33,122 nucleotides of DNA from Pseudomonas monteilii NBRC 103158 = DSM 14164 (GTDB lineage Bacteria; Pseudomonadota; Gammaproteobacteria; Pseudomonadales; Pseudomonadaceae): positions 1 through 33,122 of the forward strand of contig NZ_BBIS01000007.1 of the NCBI RefSeq assembly GCF_000730605.1, given 5' to 3'. The position numbers were made by a program, and so were the translations under genes. The notes beneath the pieces are model-generated. The model saw only the letters and a list, made by a program, of their open reading frames with translations, ran no database searches and was not told the DNA's origin. Each line of letters starts with the position of its first letter. Position 1 is the first letter of the stretch. Shown piece after piece: positions 25,349 to 33,122 of this stretch.

Positions 25349-26827
25349 TCAGAATCGCCAGATCACGTCGACGAAGGCGCGGTGCATGTACGAGTCCGCT
25401 TCCTTGCCGTAGGCGTCGCCCGGCTTGAACACACCGGCGCGCAGGCGCACCAGGGCGGACGGTTCGTCGATGGCCTGGCTCATGGAGGCTGGCAGCAGGC
25501 CTTGCTTGAAGTACTTGGTCACAACCACGTCCATTTCCTGGCCAAGGTCTTTTTCACCGTCGACCAGCTGGCGGCTGACGCCGTTGTCGTCGACGGCGGC
25601 ATTGATGCCGCTGGAGCCGATGTTCTGGTTGCCGTCGACACGCCAGAACTTGTGGTAGATCAGGCTGGCGTCGTAGTCGTCGCGCAGCTGCCAGGAGGCG
25701 AACAGGGTGGCGGCCTGCAGGTTGCCCAGCTCGCCACGGAATGCCTCACCGAAGCGGTGCACGCGCGAGCGGGTGCCGGTGAAGTTGGAGCGGTTGCTCT
25801 CAAGGCCGGTTTGCTCGAAGTTGTTCGAACCGTCGTCGCCACCGCCGCCGCTGCCACGGGCATAGGCCGCACCGACCTGCCATTGCGGGTCCAGGCGCAG
25901 GCGGATGCCGAGGTCGGTGGCCCAGGCGTTGACGTCGCCGCTCTGCTTGCCAGTGGCAACCTGCTCGTCGCCGACGGCCTGGCTGCTGAGAGTGTCGCGG
26001 TCACCGGTCAGCCAGGTGACGCTGCCCCAGTAGTTGACGGTGTGGTCGTTGCGCCAGTTGTAGGCGTCGCTGTTGGCTTCCAGGCCCAGCCAGGTCAGGT
26101 CGCCGGTGCGGGTCTTGTCCAGTGCGTCGACGGTTTCACCCGGTTTTTTCAGGCTGCCGCTGTCGTGGGTGTGATGGGCGCGCACGCCTACCCAGTGGCC
26201 AGGGGTCCACTGTGTGGCAACGTTGCCGTAGATGTGGGTGCGGTCCTTGTCTTCCGGGGCCAGCTCGGTGAGGTCGGTGCGGTATTCGCTGAAGCGCTGG
26301 GCCACGCCCAGGTCGGCCTTGAGCAGGGTGGTGTCGAAGGTCCAGTTCAGTGCTTCGATGTTGGTGTCGCGCCACATGCCATCGTCGCTGCGCAGGCGCT
26401 GGCGACCGAGGCGCAGTTGCTCGCCGGGGTAAGCGGTGAGGCCGCTGTAGCCCACCCAGAACTCGCGCATGGCCAGGTAGCTTTTGTCTGGCTGGCGGCT
26501 GTCGTCACCGGTGTCGGTGGTGGTGCCGTCGTCGTTCTGGCGCAGGGTGTCGGTTTCGATGGTGTCGGTGGCGGCGACGGCCTGGCCCATGGCGTAGGCG
26601 CTCCAGTTGCCGCGCTCGCCGTATACCCACGGGCGCAGGTCCAGGCCCAGGCCGTTGACGTCGCCGCCAGGGCGGGTGCCCAGGTCGCGGTCGTCTTCCG
26701 ACTGGCCGGTGATTTTCACGTCCAGGCCAAAGTTTTTCTCAGCGGTCATTTCCGCCAGGGTCGGGCAGGACCACAGCAGGGCGAAGCTCAGGCCGATGCC
26801 AGCTTTCACGAAGGGATTGAGCGTCAT
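25349..26827 (-). CDS. algE: AlgE, outer-membrane alginate export porin
   Basis: An 18-stranded beta-barrel (family knowledge) with an electropositive pore that lets alginate out of the cell. It has 492 residues, a signal peptide to about residue 25 (CPTLA), alternating amphipathic strands, and a C-terminal ending VDVIWRF. The terminal Phe is the usual outer-membrane-protein assembly signal. Charged periplasmic and extracellular loops such as [10 protein letters not shown] are present. The start codon overlaps the algK stop (ATGA), which fits the known AlgK-AlgE pairing. Confidence 0.95.
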   Translation of the reverse strand: MTLNPFVKAGIGLSFALLWSCPTLAEMTAEKNFGLDVKITGQSEDDRDLGTRPGGDVNGLGLDLRPWVYGERGNWSAYAMGQAVAATDTIETDTLRQNDDGTTTDTGDDSRQPDKSYLAMREFWVGYSGLTAYPGEQLRLGRQRLRSDDGMWRDTNIEALNWTFDTTLLKADLGVAQRFSEYRTDLTELAPEDKDRTHIYGNVATQWTPGHWVGVRAHHTHDSGSLKKPGETVDALDKTRTGDLTWLGLEANSDAYNWRNDHTVNYWGSVTWLTGDRDTLSSQAVGDEQVATGKQSGDVNAWATDLGIRLRLDPQWQVGAAYARGSGGGGDDGSNNFEQTGLESNRSNFTGTRSRVHRFGEAFRGELGNLQAATLFASWQLRDDYDASLIYHKFWRVDGNQNIGSSGINAAVDDNGVSRQLVDGEKDLGQEMDVVVTKYFKQGLLPASMSQAIDEPSALVRLRAGVFKPGDAYGKEADSYMHRAFVDVIWRF

Positions 26828-28251
26828 AGCGAGTCCTCACCGTCTACTTCTTTTTCGTCGTCTTGCAGGGCTTCGAGTGCCAGGGGGCTGTTCGCGCCCT
26901 GGGCCATGCTGCCGCGTGCCTGCTTCTCTTGCGCCAGCAGTTGCTGGGCCTGGCTACGTTGGTCAGGCGTGAGTTGCTGGTCGAGTTGCTGCAAGAGTTC
27001 GCTCGATTGCGGCGTCGGGTTGACCTGCGACAGCTGGGCGAACACCCAGGCGTTGCCCGGTTGCGGGCGGATGCCGTGGCCTTCGCTGAACAGCTGGGCC
27101 AGGGCATAGTCGGCGCTGTTCTGCCCGCCACGGGCGGCGGTCAGCAGGTGGTCGACGGCTTTCTGCGGCTCGACGTTGCCCAAGTAGCCACGGCGGTACA
27201 GCTGGCCCAGGTAGTAATGGGCGCTGATCTCGCCTGCGTCGGCGGCAGCCTGCAGGTGCTGCTCGGCCTTTTTGGCGTCGGCTGGCAGGGTCTTGCCTTC
27301 GTAGTACAGGCGGCCCAGCAGCAGTTCGGCGCGAGGCTGTTCGGCTTCGCGGCCCTTGTCGATGTAGGCCAGCAACTGGTCGGTGTCGCCCAGTTCGGGG
27401 AAGTCGTACACCAGTTGCGCCAGGCTGACCCAGGACGCCGGGTTCGTCGGGGCCACCTGCTCAAGCAGGTCCTTGGCGGTTTTCTCGTCGGTCTGGCCCA
27501 GGCTGCGGTCAGCCAGCACACGGGCAACGCTGTCGACCCGGGTGGCCGGCACTGCGCCACGGGCGTAGGCGGCTTTGAGCTGGGCGAGCAGGTCGGCCTG
27601 CTGGTCGGCCTGGCCACGCTTCTGGTATACGGTGGCCAATTCGACGTAGCAGATGTCGGTGGTGTTCAGGGCGGCCTTGCAGATGTTCTCCACCTCGCCC
27701 AGGTGCTGGTCGTAGGTGCCCTGGGTGCGGTACAGCAGCACCTGGGCCAAGCCCGCTTCCGGGTTGCCGGCGGCGCGCCATTGGTCGATCTGCTGTTGTG
27801 CGTTGACCTTGGGGAAGCTCTGCGGGTAGCTGAGGTAGAGCATCGCCAGCGGGATCAGGGTATTGCTTTCGCCTTGACGGGCCGCTTGCTTGAGCAGGGT
27901 TTCGGCTTCTTCGCGTTCGGCCTGGGTGCTGTCGGGCTTGGCCACCAGCAGGCGACCAAGGCGTGCCTGGGCACGGGGCGACGTGGCAGCTGCGGCGCGG
28001 TAGGTGGCCTCGGCTTCCTTGATTTGCGACGGGTCGCGGGTGGCCACCTTGATGTCGGCCAGGCCCACTTGCGCTTCGCTGTAGCCCAGGTCGGCCAGGG
28101 CCTTGTAGTTGCGCTCGGCCAAGGCCGTGTCACCGCGTTTCATGGCTTCGTTGGCCAGGCGCTGGTCGGGCAGGCCGGCACAGCCGGCCAAGGTGATGGC
28201 GGCAGCCAGGGCACACAGGCCCAGGCTTGCGCTCTTCTTGTAGGGAATCAT
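26824..28251 (-). CDS. algK: AlgK, TPR/Sel1-repeat outer-membrane lipoprotein
   Basis: A scaffold lipoprotein of the alginate secretion complex that helps AlgE insert and bridges to periplasmic partners. It has 475 residues. The lipobox LAGC has its acylated cysteine at residue 24. The mature part is all-helical, with TPR/Sel1-like repeats along its length, for example [21 protein letters not shown] and [23 protein letters not shown] is 8 nt before the ATG at 28251. It overlaps algE by 4 bp and follows alg44 by 12 nt. Confidence 0.95.
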   Translation of the reverse strand: MIPYKKSASLGLCALAAAITLAGCAGLPDQRLANEAMKRGDTALAERNYKALADLGYSEAQVGLADIKVATRDPSQIKEAEATYRAAAATSPRAQARLGRLLVAKPDSTQAEREEAETLLKQAARQGESNTLIPLAMLYLSYPQSFPKVNAQQQIDQWRAAGNPEAGLAQVLLYRTQGTYDQHLGEVENICKAALNTTDICYVELATVYQKRGQADQQADLLAQLKAAYARGAVPATRVDSVARVLADRSLGQTDEKTAKDLLEQVAPTNPASWVSLAQLVYDFPELGDTDQLLAYIDKGREAEQPRAELLLGRLYYEGKTLPADAKKAEQHLQAAADAGEISAHYYLGQLYRRGYLGNVEPQKAVDHLLTAARGGQNSADYALAQLFSEGHGIRPQPGNAWVFAQLSQVNPTPQSSELLQQLDQQLTPDQRSQAQQLLAQEKQARGSMAQGANSPLALEALQDDEKEVDGEDSL

Positions 28252-28263
28252 GCTGTGATCCTC

Positions 28264-29430
28264 TTACAGCCCACGGGCCACGGCTTTGTCGATCAGCCAG
28301 TTCAGCGATGGGCCACGGTCGCTGTTGACCGCAGCCGGGCGGCCGGCCAGTTCGGCGGGCAGGCCGCTGTCAGGCTTGATCTGCACGCGAATGTCGGAGG
28401 CGAGGTCGTCGCTGTTGAGGCTGGCGCTGCTGACGATCTGGCCGGTGCGCACTTCGTCTTCTCCGGCCACCTGGAAGTTGACCCGGGTGCCTGGCTTGAC
28501 CTCGTCGAACTGGCGGTAGCTGAAGCGGGCTTCGACCATGGGCGTGGTGGTGCGCGGGATCAGCTGGAAAATCGGCTGGCCTTTGGCGGCATACTGGCCG
28601 TCGTCCACCAGTTGGCGGGCGACCACGCAATCGCAGGGGCTGGTGAGGGTGCCGGACAGCTGCTTGCCGAACAGCTCTTCGATCTTCGCCGGCTCCAGCT
28701 GCGCGTCGTCCAGATTGCCCTTGAGCATGTCCAGCATGCTGGTGGTGAAGCTAGCCAATGGCGCGCCCTTGGCGATCTGCCCACCGCCCTCGACCAGGCT
28801 GCTCACGGTGCCGTCGCGTGGCATTGTGATGGTGGTGGTCGGTACCGCGACCACACCGGCTTCGGCATGGCTGACGAAATACATGCCGTACAACGACTTG
28901 GCGACAAAGCCGAAAGCCGCGACGCCGACCACGAATACGCCGAGGGTGACGGTGACTGCCTTGAACCGGCCGAATGCGCTCAGGCCGGAGCCGCCGTCTT
29001 TTTGCTTACGCGCCTTGGTGAAGTTGTCACGTTGCAGGGTGCTGAGCACGTCGCCGATGCTGATCAGCTCACCAGACAGGTGGCTGGTGATGATGTGCCG
29101 CAGCGTGGCGATGTCGCGGGGTTCAAGGTTCTGGAACTGCGCACCGGTACGGCCGCTGCTCGGGTTGTACGAGCGCACCTGAAACTCGATGTCGATCGAC
29201 AGGCCCAGGTTGTCGACCACGAACTGCAAGCGCCCGCGCATTACATCGCCTACCGATAGTGGCTGCTTGGTGTGGAAGCTCAGGCCACCGGCGGAAAGGT
29301 CGTCGACCTTCACTTCGTGGGTTTGGCGCTGGGCGTCCAGGAAACGCAGCTTGGCGGGAATGCGCACCCGGGCGTGTTGGCGCTGGGCTTCGGACTCATG
29401 CACGACATTGACGTTCACGGCGGTATTCAT
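28264..29430 (-). CDS. alg44: Alg44, c-di-GMP-binding PilZ co-polymerase
   Basis: An inner-membrane subunit that activates Alg8 when bound to cyclic di-GMP. It has 388 residues. An N-terminal PilZ domain (~15-115) carries the binding residues Arg17 and Arg21 (RQHAR) and Asp44 and Ser46 (DDLSAGG), all conserved with P. aeruginosa. One membrane helix is at about 158-178, followed by a periplasmic HlyD-like domain (~190-340). The binding site is intact, so post-translational control by c-di-GMP is expected. AGGA lies about 11 nt upstream of the ATG. It lies 37 nt after alg8. Confidence 0.96.
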   Translation of the reverse strand: MNTAVNVNVVHESEAQRQHARVRIPAKLRFLDAQRQTHEVKVDDLSAGGLSFHTKQPLSVGDVMRGRLQFVVDNLGLSIDIEFQVRSYNPSSGRTGAQFQNLEPRDIATLRHIITSHLSGELISIGDVLSTLQRDNFTKARKQKDGGSGLSAFGRFKAVTVTLGVFVVGVAAFGFVAKSLYGMYFVSHAEAGVVAVPTTTITMPRDGTVSSLVEGGGQIAKGAPLASFTTSMLDMLKGNLDDAQLEPAKIEELFGKQLSGTLTSPCDCVVARQLVDDGQYAAKGQPIFQLIPRTTTPMVEARFSYRQFDEVKPGTRVNFQVAGEDEVRTGQIVSSASLNSDDLASDIRVQIKPDSGLPAELAGRPAAVNSDRGPSLNWLIDKAVARGL

Positions 29431-29467
29431 GGTGGTTTGTTCCTGTTAGATCCGATCCGGGTTGGGC

Positions 29468-30949
29468 TCACACGACCATGAACAGCACAGCAACGAAGAT
29501 GCTGGCCGCCGAGAAGGTCATGGTCCGCGAGGACCAGGTGTTGAACCATTGTTGAAAGCTGGCGAGGTCACGCTTGAGGGCAGTGGGCTGACGCGTCCAC
29601 GACTGCTTGTCGAGGCGGAAGAACACGTAGATCTTCATCAGCGCGCCGATGATCTGGTTGTAATAGAGAATCAGCGGGTAGGCCGGGCCCACGTTGTGGC
29701 CGGAGCACAGCAGCATGACGGTGAGGATCAGGCGGGTGATGCCGATCCACAGCAGGTACACCAGCAGGAAGGCCAGGCCGAACTTGAGGCTGGCGATCAC
29801 CGCCACGGTCAGCCCCAGCAGGCTGGTCCACATCGACACGCGCTGGTCGAACAGCACGATGCTGGTGAACAGCCCGAGGCGGCCAAGGCCCAGGCCCAGC
29901 GCACGGGAGTTCTGCCGCAGGTTATTGCCGTACCAGCGGTACATCAGCTTGCGGCTCGCCTTGAAGAAACTTTTCTCCGGCGGGTGCTCGACCGTGTTGA
30001 TGGCGGCGTCCGGCACGTAGAAGGTGTCGTAGCCCAGACGCATGAGGCTGAACCAACTGGACTTGTCGTCACCGGTGAGGAACTTGAAGCGGCCCAGGCG
30101 CCAGTGCATCAGCGAGTCGCTTTCGACGTCGGCAATGAACTCAGGGTTGGTCACCACGCTGGCGCGGAACATCGACATGCGCCCGGTCATGGTCAGCACG
30201 CGCTTGCTCAGCGCCATGGAGCACATGTTGATGTGGCGCTGGGCGAAGCGCAGCTTGTGCCACTCGCTCATGATGTAGCCGCCGCGTACTTCGCAGAACT
30301 CGTTGGTGGTCAGGCCGCCGACGTTGGGGAACAGCTTGAACCACGGCACGGTCTTGCGGACCACGCCATCGGCCAGCACGGTGTCGCCGTCGATCACCGC
30401 CACCACGGCGTTTTCGTCCGGCAGCATGCGCGAGATGGCGCGGAAGCCGTAGGCCAGGCCATCGCGCTTGCCGGTGCCGGCAATGCGCACGATGTCCAGC
30501 TTCACATGGGCTGGCGGGTTGTATTTGGCCCACAGGCTTTTCACCAGCAGTTCATCCGACATTTCCACCAGCGAGCAAACCACGGTGGTGGGGAAGCCGC
30601 AGTTGATCGCCTCGCGGATCACCGAGCTGTACACCTGGGCGGTGGTCAGGGCTTCGATGCGAAAGCTGGTCACCATCAGGTACACATGCGACGGGTCGGT
30701 GGCATCGCCCATCTTCTGCACTTTGCGGCGCAGGTACGGGTACACGCCGTAGAGGAAGATCATGCCGCGGATGAAATGGGTGGCGCCCATGGAATAGCGC
30801 CAGATGCCGACTGCGCCGACCAGGAAGATGAAGTGCTTCGACTGCGAGTCGAAGATATCGGCTGGCAGGGCCAGGGCGATCAGCATGAGCAGGCTCATGT
30901 AGAGCAGCCACCCGGCGCACTGCAACAGCACGGTCTGGAGCCTTTGCAT
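29468..30949 (-). CDS. alg8: Alg8, mannuronan synthase (GT2 glycosyltransferase)
   Basis: Polymerises GDP-mannuronate at the inner membrane. It has 493 residues. N-terminal membrane helices (~7-70) are followed by a cytoplasmic GT2 domain with a DGD motif near 187-189, the acceptor-side motif TGDDKSSW near 292-299, and a substrate-channel motif [15 protein letters not shown]-terminal helices (~365-430 and the last 20 residues) complete the channel. I chose the ATG at 30949 because the known family begins M-x-R-L. An ATG three codons upstream (30958) is possible, but its Shine-Dalgarno spacing is nearly zero. A perfect 12-bp hairpin separates it from algD. Confidence 0.95.
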   Translation of the reverse strand: MQRLQTVLLQCAGWLLYMSLLMLIALALPADIFDSQSKHFIFLVGAVGIWRYSMGATHFIRGMIFLYGVYPYLRRKVQKMGDATDPSHVYLMVTSFRIEALTTAQVYSSVIREAINCGFPTTVVCSLVEMSDELLVKSLWAKYNPPAHVKLDIVRIAGTGKRDGLAYGFRAISRMLPDENAVVAVIDGDTVLADGVVRKTVPWFKLFPNVGGLTTNEFCEVRGGYIMSEWHKLRFAQRHINMCSMALSKRVLTMTGRMSMFRASVVTNPEFIADVESDSLMHWRLGRFKFLTGDDKSSWFSLMRLGYDTFYVPDAAINTVEHPPEKSFFKASRKLMYRWYGNNLRQNSRALGLGLGRLGLFTSIVLFDQRVSMWTSLLGLTVAVIASLKFGLAFLLVYLLWIGITRLILTVMLLCSGHNVGPAYPLILYYNQIIGALMKIYVFFRLDKQSWTRQPTALKRDLASFQQWFNTWSSRTMTFSAASIFVAVLFMVV

Positions 30950-30981
30950 GTTCAGCATCCGTCGAAAATTCGGGGGAGAGT

Positions 30982-31013
30982 GGGCAGCGGAAGTGGGGAG
31001 GCTTCCGCTGCCC
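30982..31013 (-). other. Perfect 12-bp hairpin between algD and alg8
   Basis: GGGCAGCGGAAG and its complement (arms 30982-30993 and 31002-31013) form a fully paired 12-bp stem with an 8-nt loop, 10 nt after the algD stop. No T-run follows, so it is more likely a 3'-end stabiliser or processing site for algD mRNA, or a partial attenuator, than a full terminator. Confidence 0.8.
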
Positions 31014-31023
31014 GGCCAGGCAC

Positions 31024-32340
31024 TTACCAGCAGATGCCTTCAGTGCGGCTGGTGGTGCAGGTCGGCTTGCTCATGAAGCCGACCAGATCGATCACCTGCT
31101 TGCCGGCTGGCGCTTGTTGGGCCAGCGCACGGAACTGCTCGTCACGGTTCCCGAGCACGATGATGTCGGCGTTGTCGATCACCTGCTGGAAGTCGGCGTT
31201 GAGCAGCGACGACACGTGCGGGATCTTCGACTCGATGTAGTCCTTGTTGGCACCGTGTACGCGGGCGTACTGGACGTTCTCGTCGTAGATGTCCAGCTGG
31301 TAGCCCTTGCCGATCAGGCGCTCGGCCAGCTCTACCAGCGGGCTTTCGCGCAGGTCGTCGGTGCCGGCTTTGAAGCTCAGGCCCAGCAGGGCGACCTTGC
31401 GCTTGTCGTGGGCTTCGATCAGTTCGAAGGCGTTCTGCACCTGCGATTCGTTGCTGCGCATCAGCGAGTCGAGCAGCGGTGCGCGTACGTCGAGGCTGGC
31501 GGCACGGTAGGTGAGGGCGCGCACGTCCTTGGGCAGGCACGAGCCGCCGAAGGCGAAGCCAGGGCGCATGTAGTACTGGGAGAGGTTCAGTACGGTGTCC
31601 TGGCAGACCACGTCCATCACTTCACGGCCATCCACACCGACGGCCTTGGCGATGTTGCCGATTTCGTTGGCGAAGGTGACCTTGGTGGCGTGCCACACGT
31701 TGCAGGTGTACTTGATCATCTCGGCCACTTCGATCGGCTTGCGGATCACCGGGGCGTCGAGTTCTTCGTACAGGGCCTGCAGGATGTCGCCGCTGGCGCT
31801 GTCCAGTTCGCCGATGACGGTCATTGGTGGCTGGTCGTAGTCCTTGATCGCGGTGCTTTCACGCAGGAATTCCGGGTTGACCGCCACGCCGAAGTCGACG
31901 CCGGCCTTTTTGCCCGAGCAGTCTTCGAGAATCGGAATGACCACATTCTTGACGGTGCCTGGCAGCACGGTGCTGCGCACCACGATGGTATGGCGGCGGG
32001 TGGTGTCACGCAGCACGTAGCCGATTTCGCGGCACACCGACTCGATGTACTCCAGGCCCAGGTCGCCGTTTTTCTTGCTGGGGGTACCCACGCAAATCAT
32101 CGACACGTCGCTGGCACGGATGGCTTCGGCGAAGTCAGTGGTACCGCGCAGGCGGCCATTGGCGATGCCCTGTTGCAGCAGTGCTTCCAGGCCAGGTTCG
32201 ACGATGGGCGACTTGCCCTGGTTGATCAGGTCGATCTTGGTGCTGGACACGTCTACACCGATCACTTCATGGCCTCGCGCCGTCAGGCAGCCTGCACAGA
32301 CTGCACCCACATAACCCAAACCAAAGATGCTGATACGCAT
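31024..32340 (-). CDS. algD: AlgD, GDP-mannose 6-dehydrogenase
   Basis: Oxidises GDP-mannose twice with NAD+ to GDP-mannuronate, the committed step to alginate. It has 438 residues (436 in P. aeruginosa). The Rossmann loop GLGYVG is at residues 7-12. The catalytic Cys268 is in GGSCLPKD, and other UDP/GDP-sugar dehydrogenase motifs ([23 protein letters not shown]) are present. I chose the ATG at 32340, with GAGGTG a good distance upstream. An in-frame GTG three codons earlier lies inside that Shine-Dalgarno region. First gene of the operon, after a leader of about 430 nt, and followed by a strong hairpin before alg8. Confidence 0.97.
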   Translation of the reverse strand: MRISIFGLGYVGAVCAGCLTARGHEVIGVDVSSTKIDLINQGKSPIVEPGLEALLQQGIANGRLRGTTDFAEAIRASDVSMICVGTPSKKNGDLGLEYIESVCREIGYVLRDTTRRHTIVVRSTVLPGTVKNVVIPILEDCSGKKAGVDFGVAVNPEFLRESTAIKDYDQPPMTVIGELDSASGDILQALYEELDAPVIRKPIEVAEMIKYTCNVWHATKVTFANEIGNIAKAVGVDGREVMDVVCQDTVLNLSQYYMRPGFAFGGSCLPKDVRALTYRAASLDVRAPLLDSLMRSNESQVQNAFELIEAHDKRKVALLGLSFKAGTDDLRESPLVELAERLIGKGYQLDIYDENVQYARVHGANKDYIESKIPHVSSLLNADFQQVIDNADIIVLGNRDEQFRALAQQAPAGKQVIDLVGFMSKPTCTTSRTEGICW

Positions 32341-32777
32341 CGCTATCACCTCATGTGTTTATCACGCCGACGCTTACCAGAAGTGCCGGCCGGGTTGATT
32401 AACAACAGTTTTCGGGCGCACGGATCCATGGCGAATGCACACTTCGCCGAGCGCAGGCAAAATAAATCCGGAGCGCAAAAAGTTATGCACTCAAAGTTGG
32501 CAGTAAAAAGCCATCAATTAAAAAACGTGCCCTGAAATGCAGCCGTCTTTATTGCAATGCGCTACTTGGCGCCTTGCTGTGCTTGTTTTTTCAAGTGGAA
32601 AAATCCTTTGAAATCAACCACTAGGACGATTTTTAAGGGACGCTTCTCTCCTGCATGGACAGGGTTCCGGGGTTTCCGTGATACCTGTCGAAGTTATCAA
32701 GGCAGGTAGTGGATACCTGCCCGTTTCATCTGTAAGTCATCTCTCACAACCCGGAGGCAGGAAATGCGTTACGGCAC
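32341..32777 (-). promoter_or_regulatory. Long algD 5' leader with competing hairpins and GGA motifs
   Basis: No credible gene lies here. In the transcript sense, a perfect 8-bp stem GGCAGGTA/TACCTGCC (32714-32721 with 32701-32708) competes with a downstream CAGGTA (32682-32687) that can also pair with TACCTG. A second stem GACAGG/CCTGTC (32684-32689 with 32658-32663) encloses two GGA motifs, and a third GGA is at 32649-32651. Near the gene, GGCGAA/TTCGCC (32443-32448 with 32430-32435) forms another hairpin. GGA in loops is the RsmA/CsrA target pattern. Confidence 0.6.
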
Positions 32778-32806
32778 TATGAGCGGCAGGTCGCAGGAGA
32801 AGTTCC
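32778..32806 (-). promoter_or_regulatory. Predicted AlgU (sigma-22) promoter of the alginate operon
   Basis: On the minus strand GGAACTT (32806-32800) and TCATA (32782-32778) are spaced 17 bp. The P. aeruginosa algD promoter, as I recall it, has GGAACTT, 17 bp and TCCTA. Transcription would start near 32771, about 430 nt before the algD ATG. Confidence 0.82.
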
Positions 32807-33122
32807 GGAGTGGGTTTCGCCCGAATGAAAGATTTCTAAATATTTTTTCAGTAGCGGACAGTTTCAATTTGATAGCACACAAGTGTTTGGTCCCCGTGTA
32901 TAAAGGACGAAACTGTTGCTAGATGTTTTTATGCCAGCATCGAAAAATTTTTTCAAAAAACGTCAAAAAAGCTATGAGTGGTCTTATGGCGTTTTGCGAT
33001 AAGGGCAGGTGTGGTGGTTTTTTGGCGTCAAAAATATGTTTATTGAGGGTGGTTGGTAGAGCATTCGAGGGGAGCGCAGGGGCATGTCTTGAGAGGGGCT
33101 TCGCCTATGAGATCGAGCGCCG
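32807..33122. promoter_or_regulatory. AT-rich upstream activating region of algD, no gene seen
   Basis: I see no coding region in these 316 bases. The DNA is much richer in A/T than its surroundings. A-tracts at 32943-32947, 32955-32960 and 32965-32970 are spaced about one helical turn, which predicts a bend. CGTCAAAAA occurs at 32961-32969 and again at 33026-33034. On the minus strand CGCAAAACGCC (32998-32988) resembles an AmrZ site. In P. aeruginosa the same region binds AlgR, AlgB, AmrZ and IHF. Confidence 0.5.

Noticed and set aside
25382..27109. 575-codon plus-strand frame opposite algE and the end of algK
   Set aside because: Antisense shadow with repetitive Val/Gly/Ala content. algE on the other strand has signal peptide and C-terminal Phe.
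26863..29259. Very long open frame (798 codons) on the plus strand opposite algK and alg44
   Set aside because: It is antisense to two well-supported genes, has Val/Gly/Gln/Ala-rich low-information protein, and follows the usual GC-rich frame shadow. No domain is recognisable.
32721..32732. CCGTTTCATCTG as an AlgR binding site in the leader
   Set aside because: It differs from CCGTTCGTC by a shift and two bases. Too weak to claim without a matrix. The GACGAA at 32907-32912 is also only a partial match.

Overview
The window looks like chromosomal DNA from a fluorescent pseudomonad of the Pseudomonas putida group. The grounds are its high GC content, the Pseudomonas-type REP palindromes, a complete Pseudomonas-type alginate operon, and a gene order that matches my memory of the P. 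putida KT2440 region around PP_1261 to PP_1288. The species call is from memory and was not searched.

Positions 1 to 6976 hold a D-2-hydroxyacid dehydrogenase (ghrB-like) and a LysR regulator on the minus strand. Divergent from the regulator is a four-gene exporter of the aromatic-acid efflux type: outer-membrane lipoprotein, FUSC inner-membrane protein, DUF1656 peptide and HlyD adaptor. Positions 7022 to 8352 hold a YhaV/PrlF toxin-antitoxin pair, whose promoter lies under a 42-bp interrupted palindrome, and a universal stress protein. Positions 8392 to 13836 hold a REP pair, a second LysR regulator and a second tripartite exporter (DHA2 MFS pump, EmrA-type adaptor, NodT-type outer-membrane lipoprotein), closed by another REP pair. 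Nearly identical 17-bp palindromes precede this regulator and the pump gene. Positions 13854 to 16167 hold a short-chain dehydrogenase, a small membrane protein and an unrecognised two-repeat protein of less GC-rich composition.

Positions 16232 to 32340, minus strand, are the complete twelve-gene alginate operon in the order algD, alg8, alg44, algK, algE, algG, algX, algL, algI, algJ, algF, algA. AlgD and AlgA make GDP-mannuronate precursors. Alg8 with the c-di-GMP receptor Alg44 polymerises them. AlgK, AlgG, AlgX and AlgL form the periplasmic scaffold, epimerase, acetylase and lyase, and AlgE is the outer-membrane exit pore. AlgI, AlgJ and AlgF carry acetyl groups to the polymer. Positions 32341 to 33122 have no convincing gene. 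They carry a predicted AlgU (sigma-22) promoter, a leader of about 430 nt with competing hairpins and GGA motifs, and an AT-rich upstream zone with phased A-tracts.

The coding content is mostly recognisable. The less ordinary signals are non-coding: the LysR operator pair, a hairpin that can cover the MFS gene's Shine-Dalgarno, the toxin-antitoxin operator, two strong structured elements inside the alginate operon (after algD, and between algL and algI), and the algD leader. The protein at 15382 to 16167 is the only coding region whose family I cannot name.
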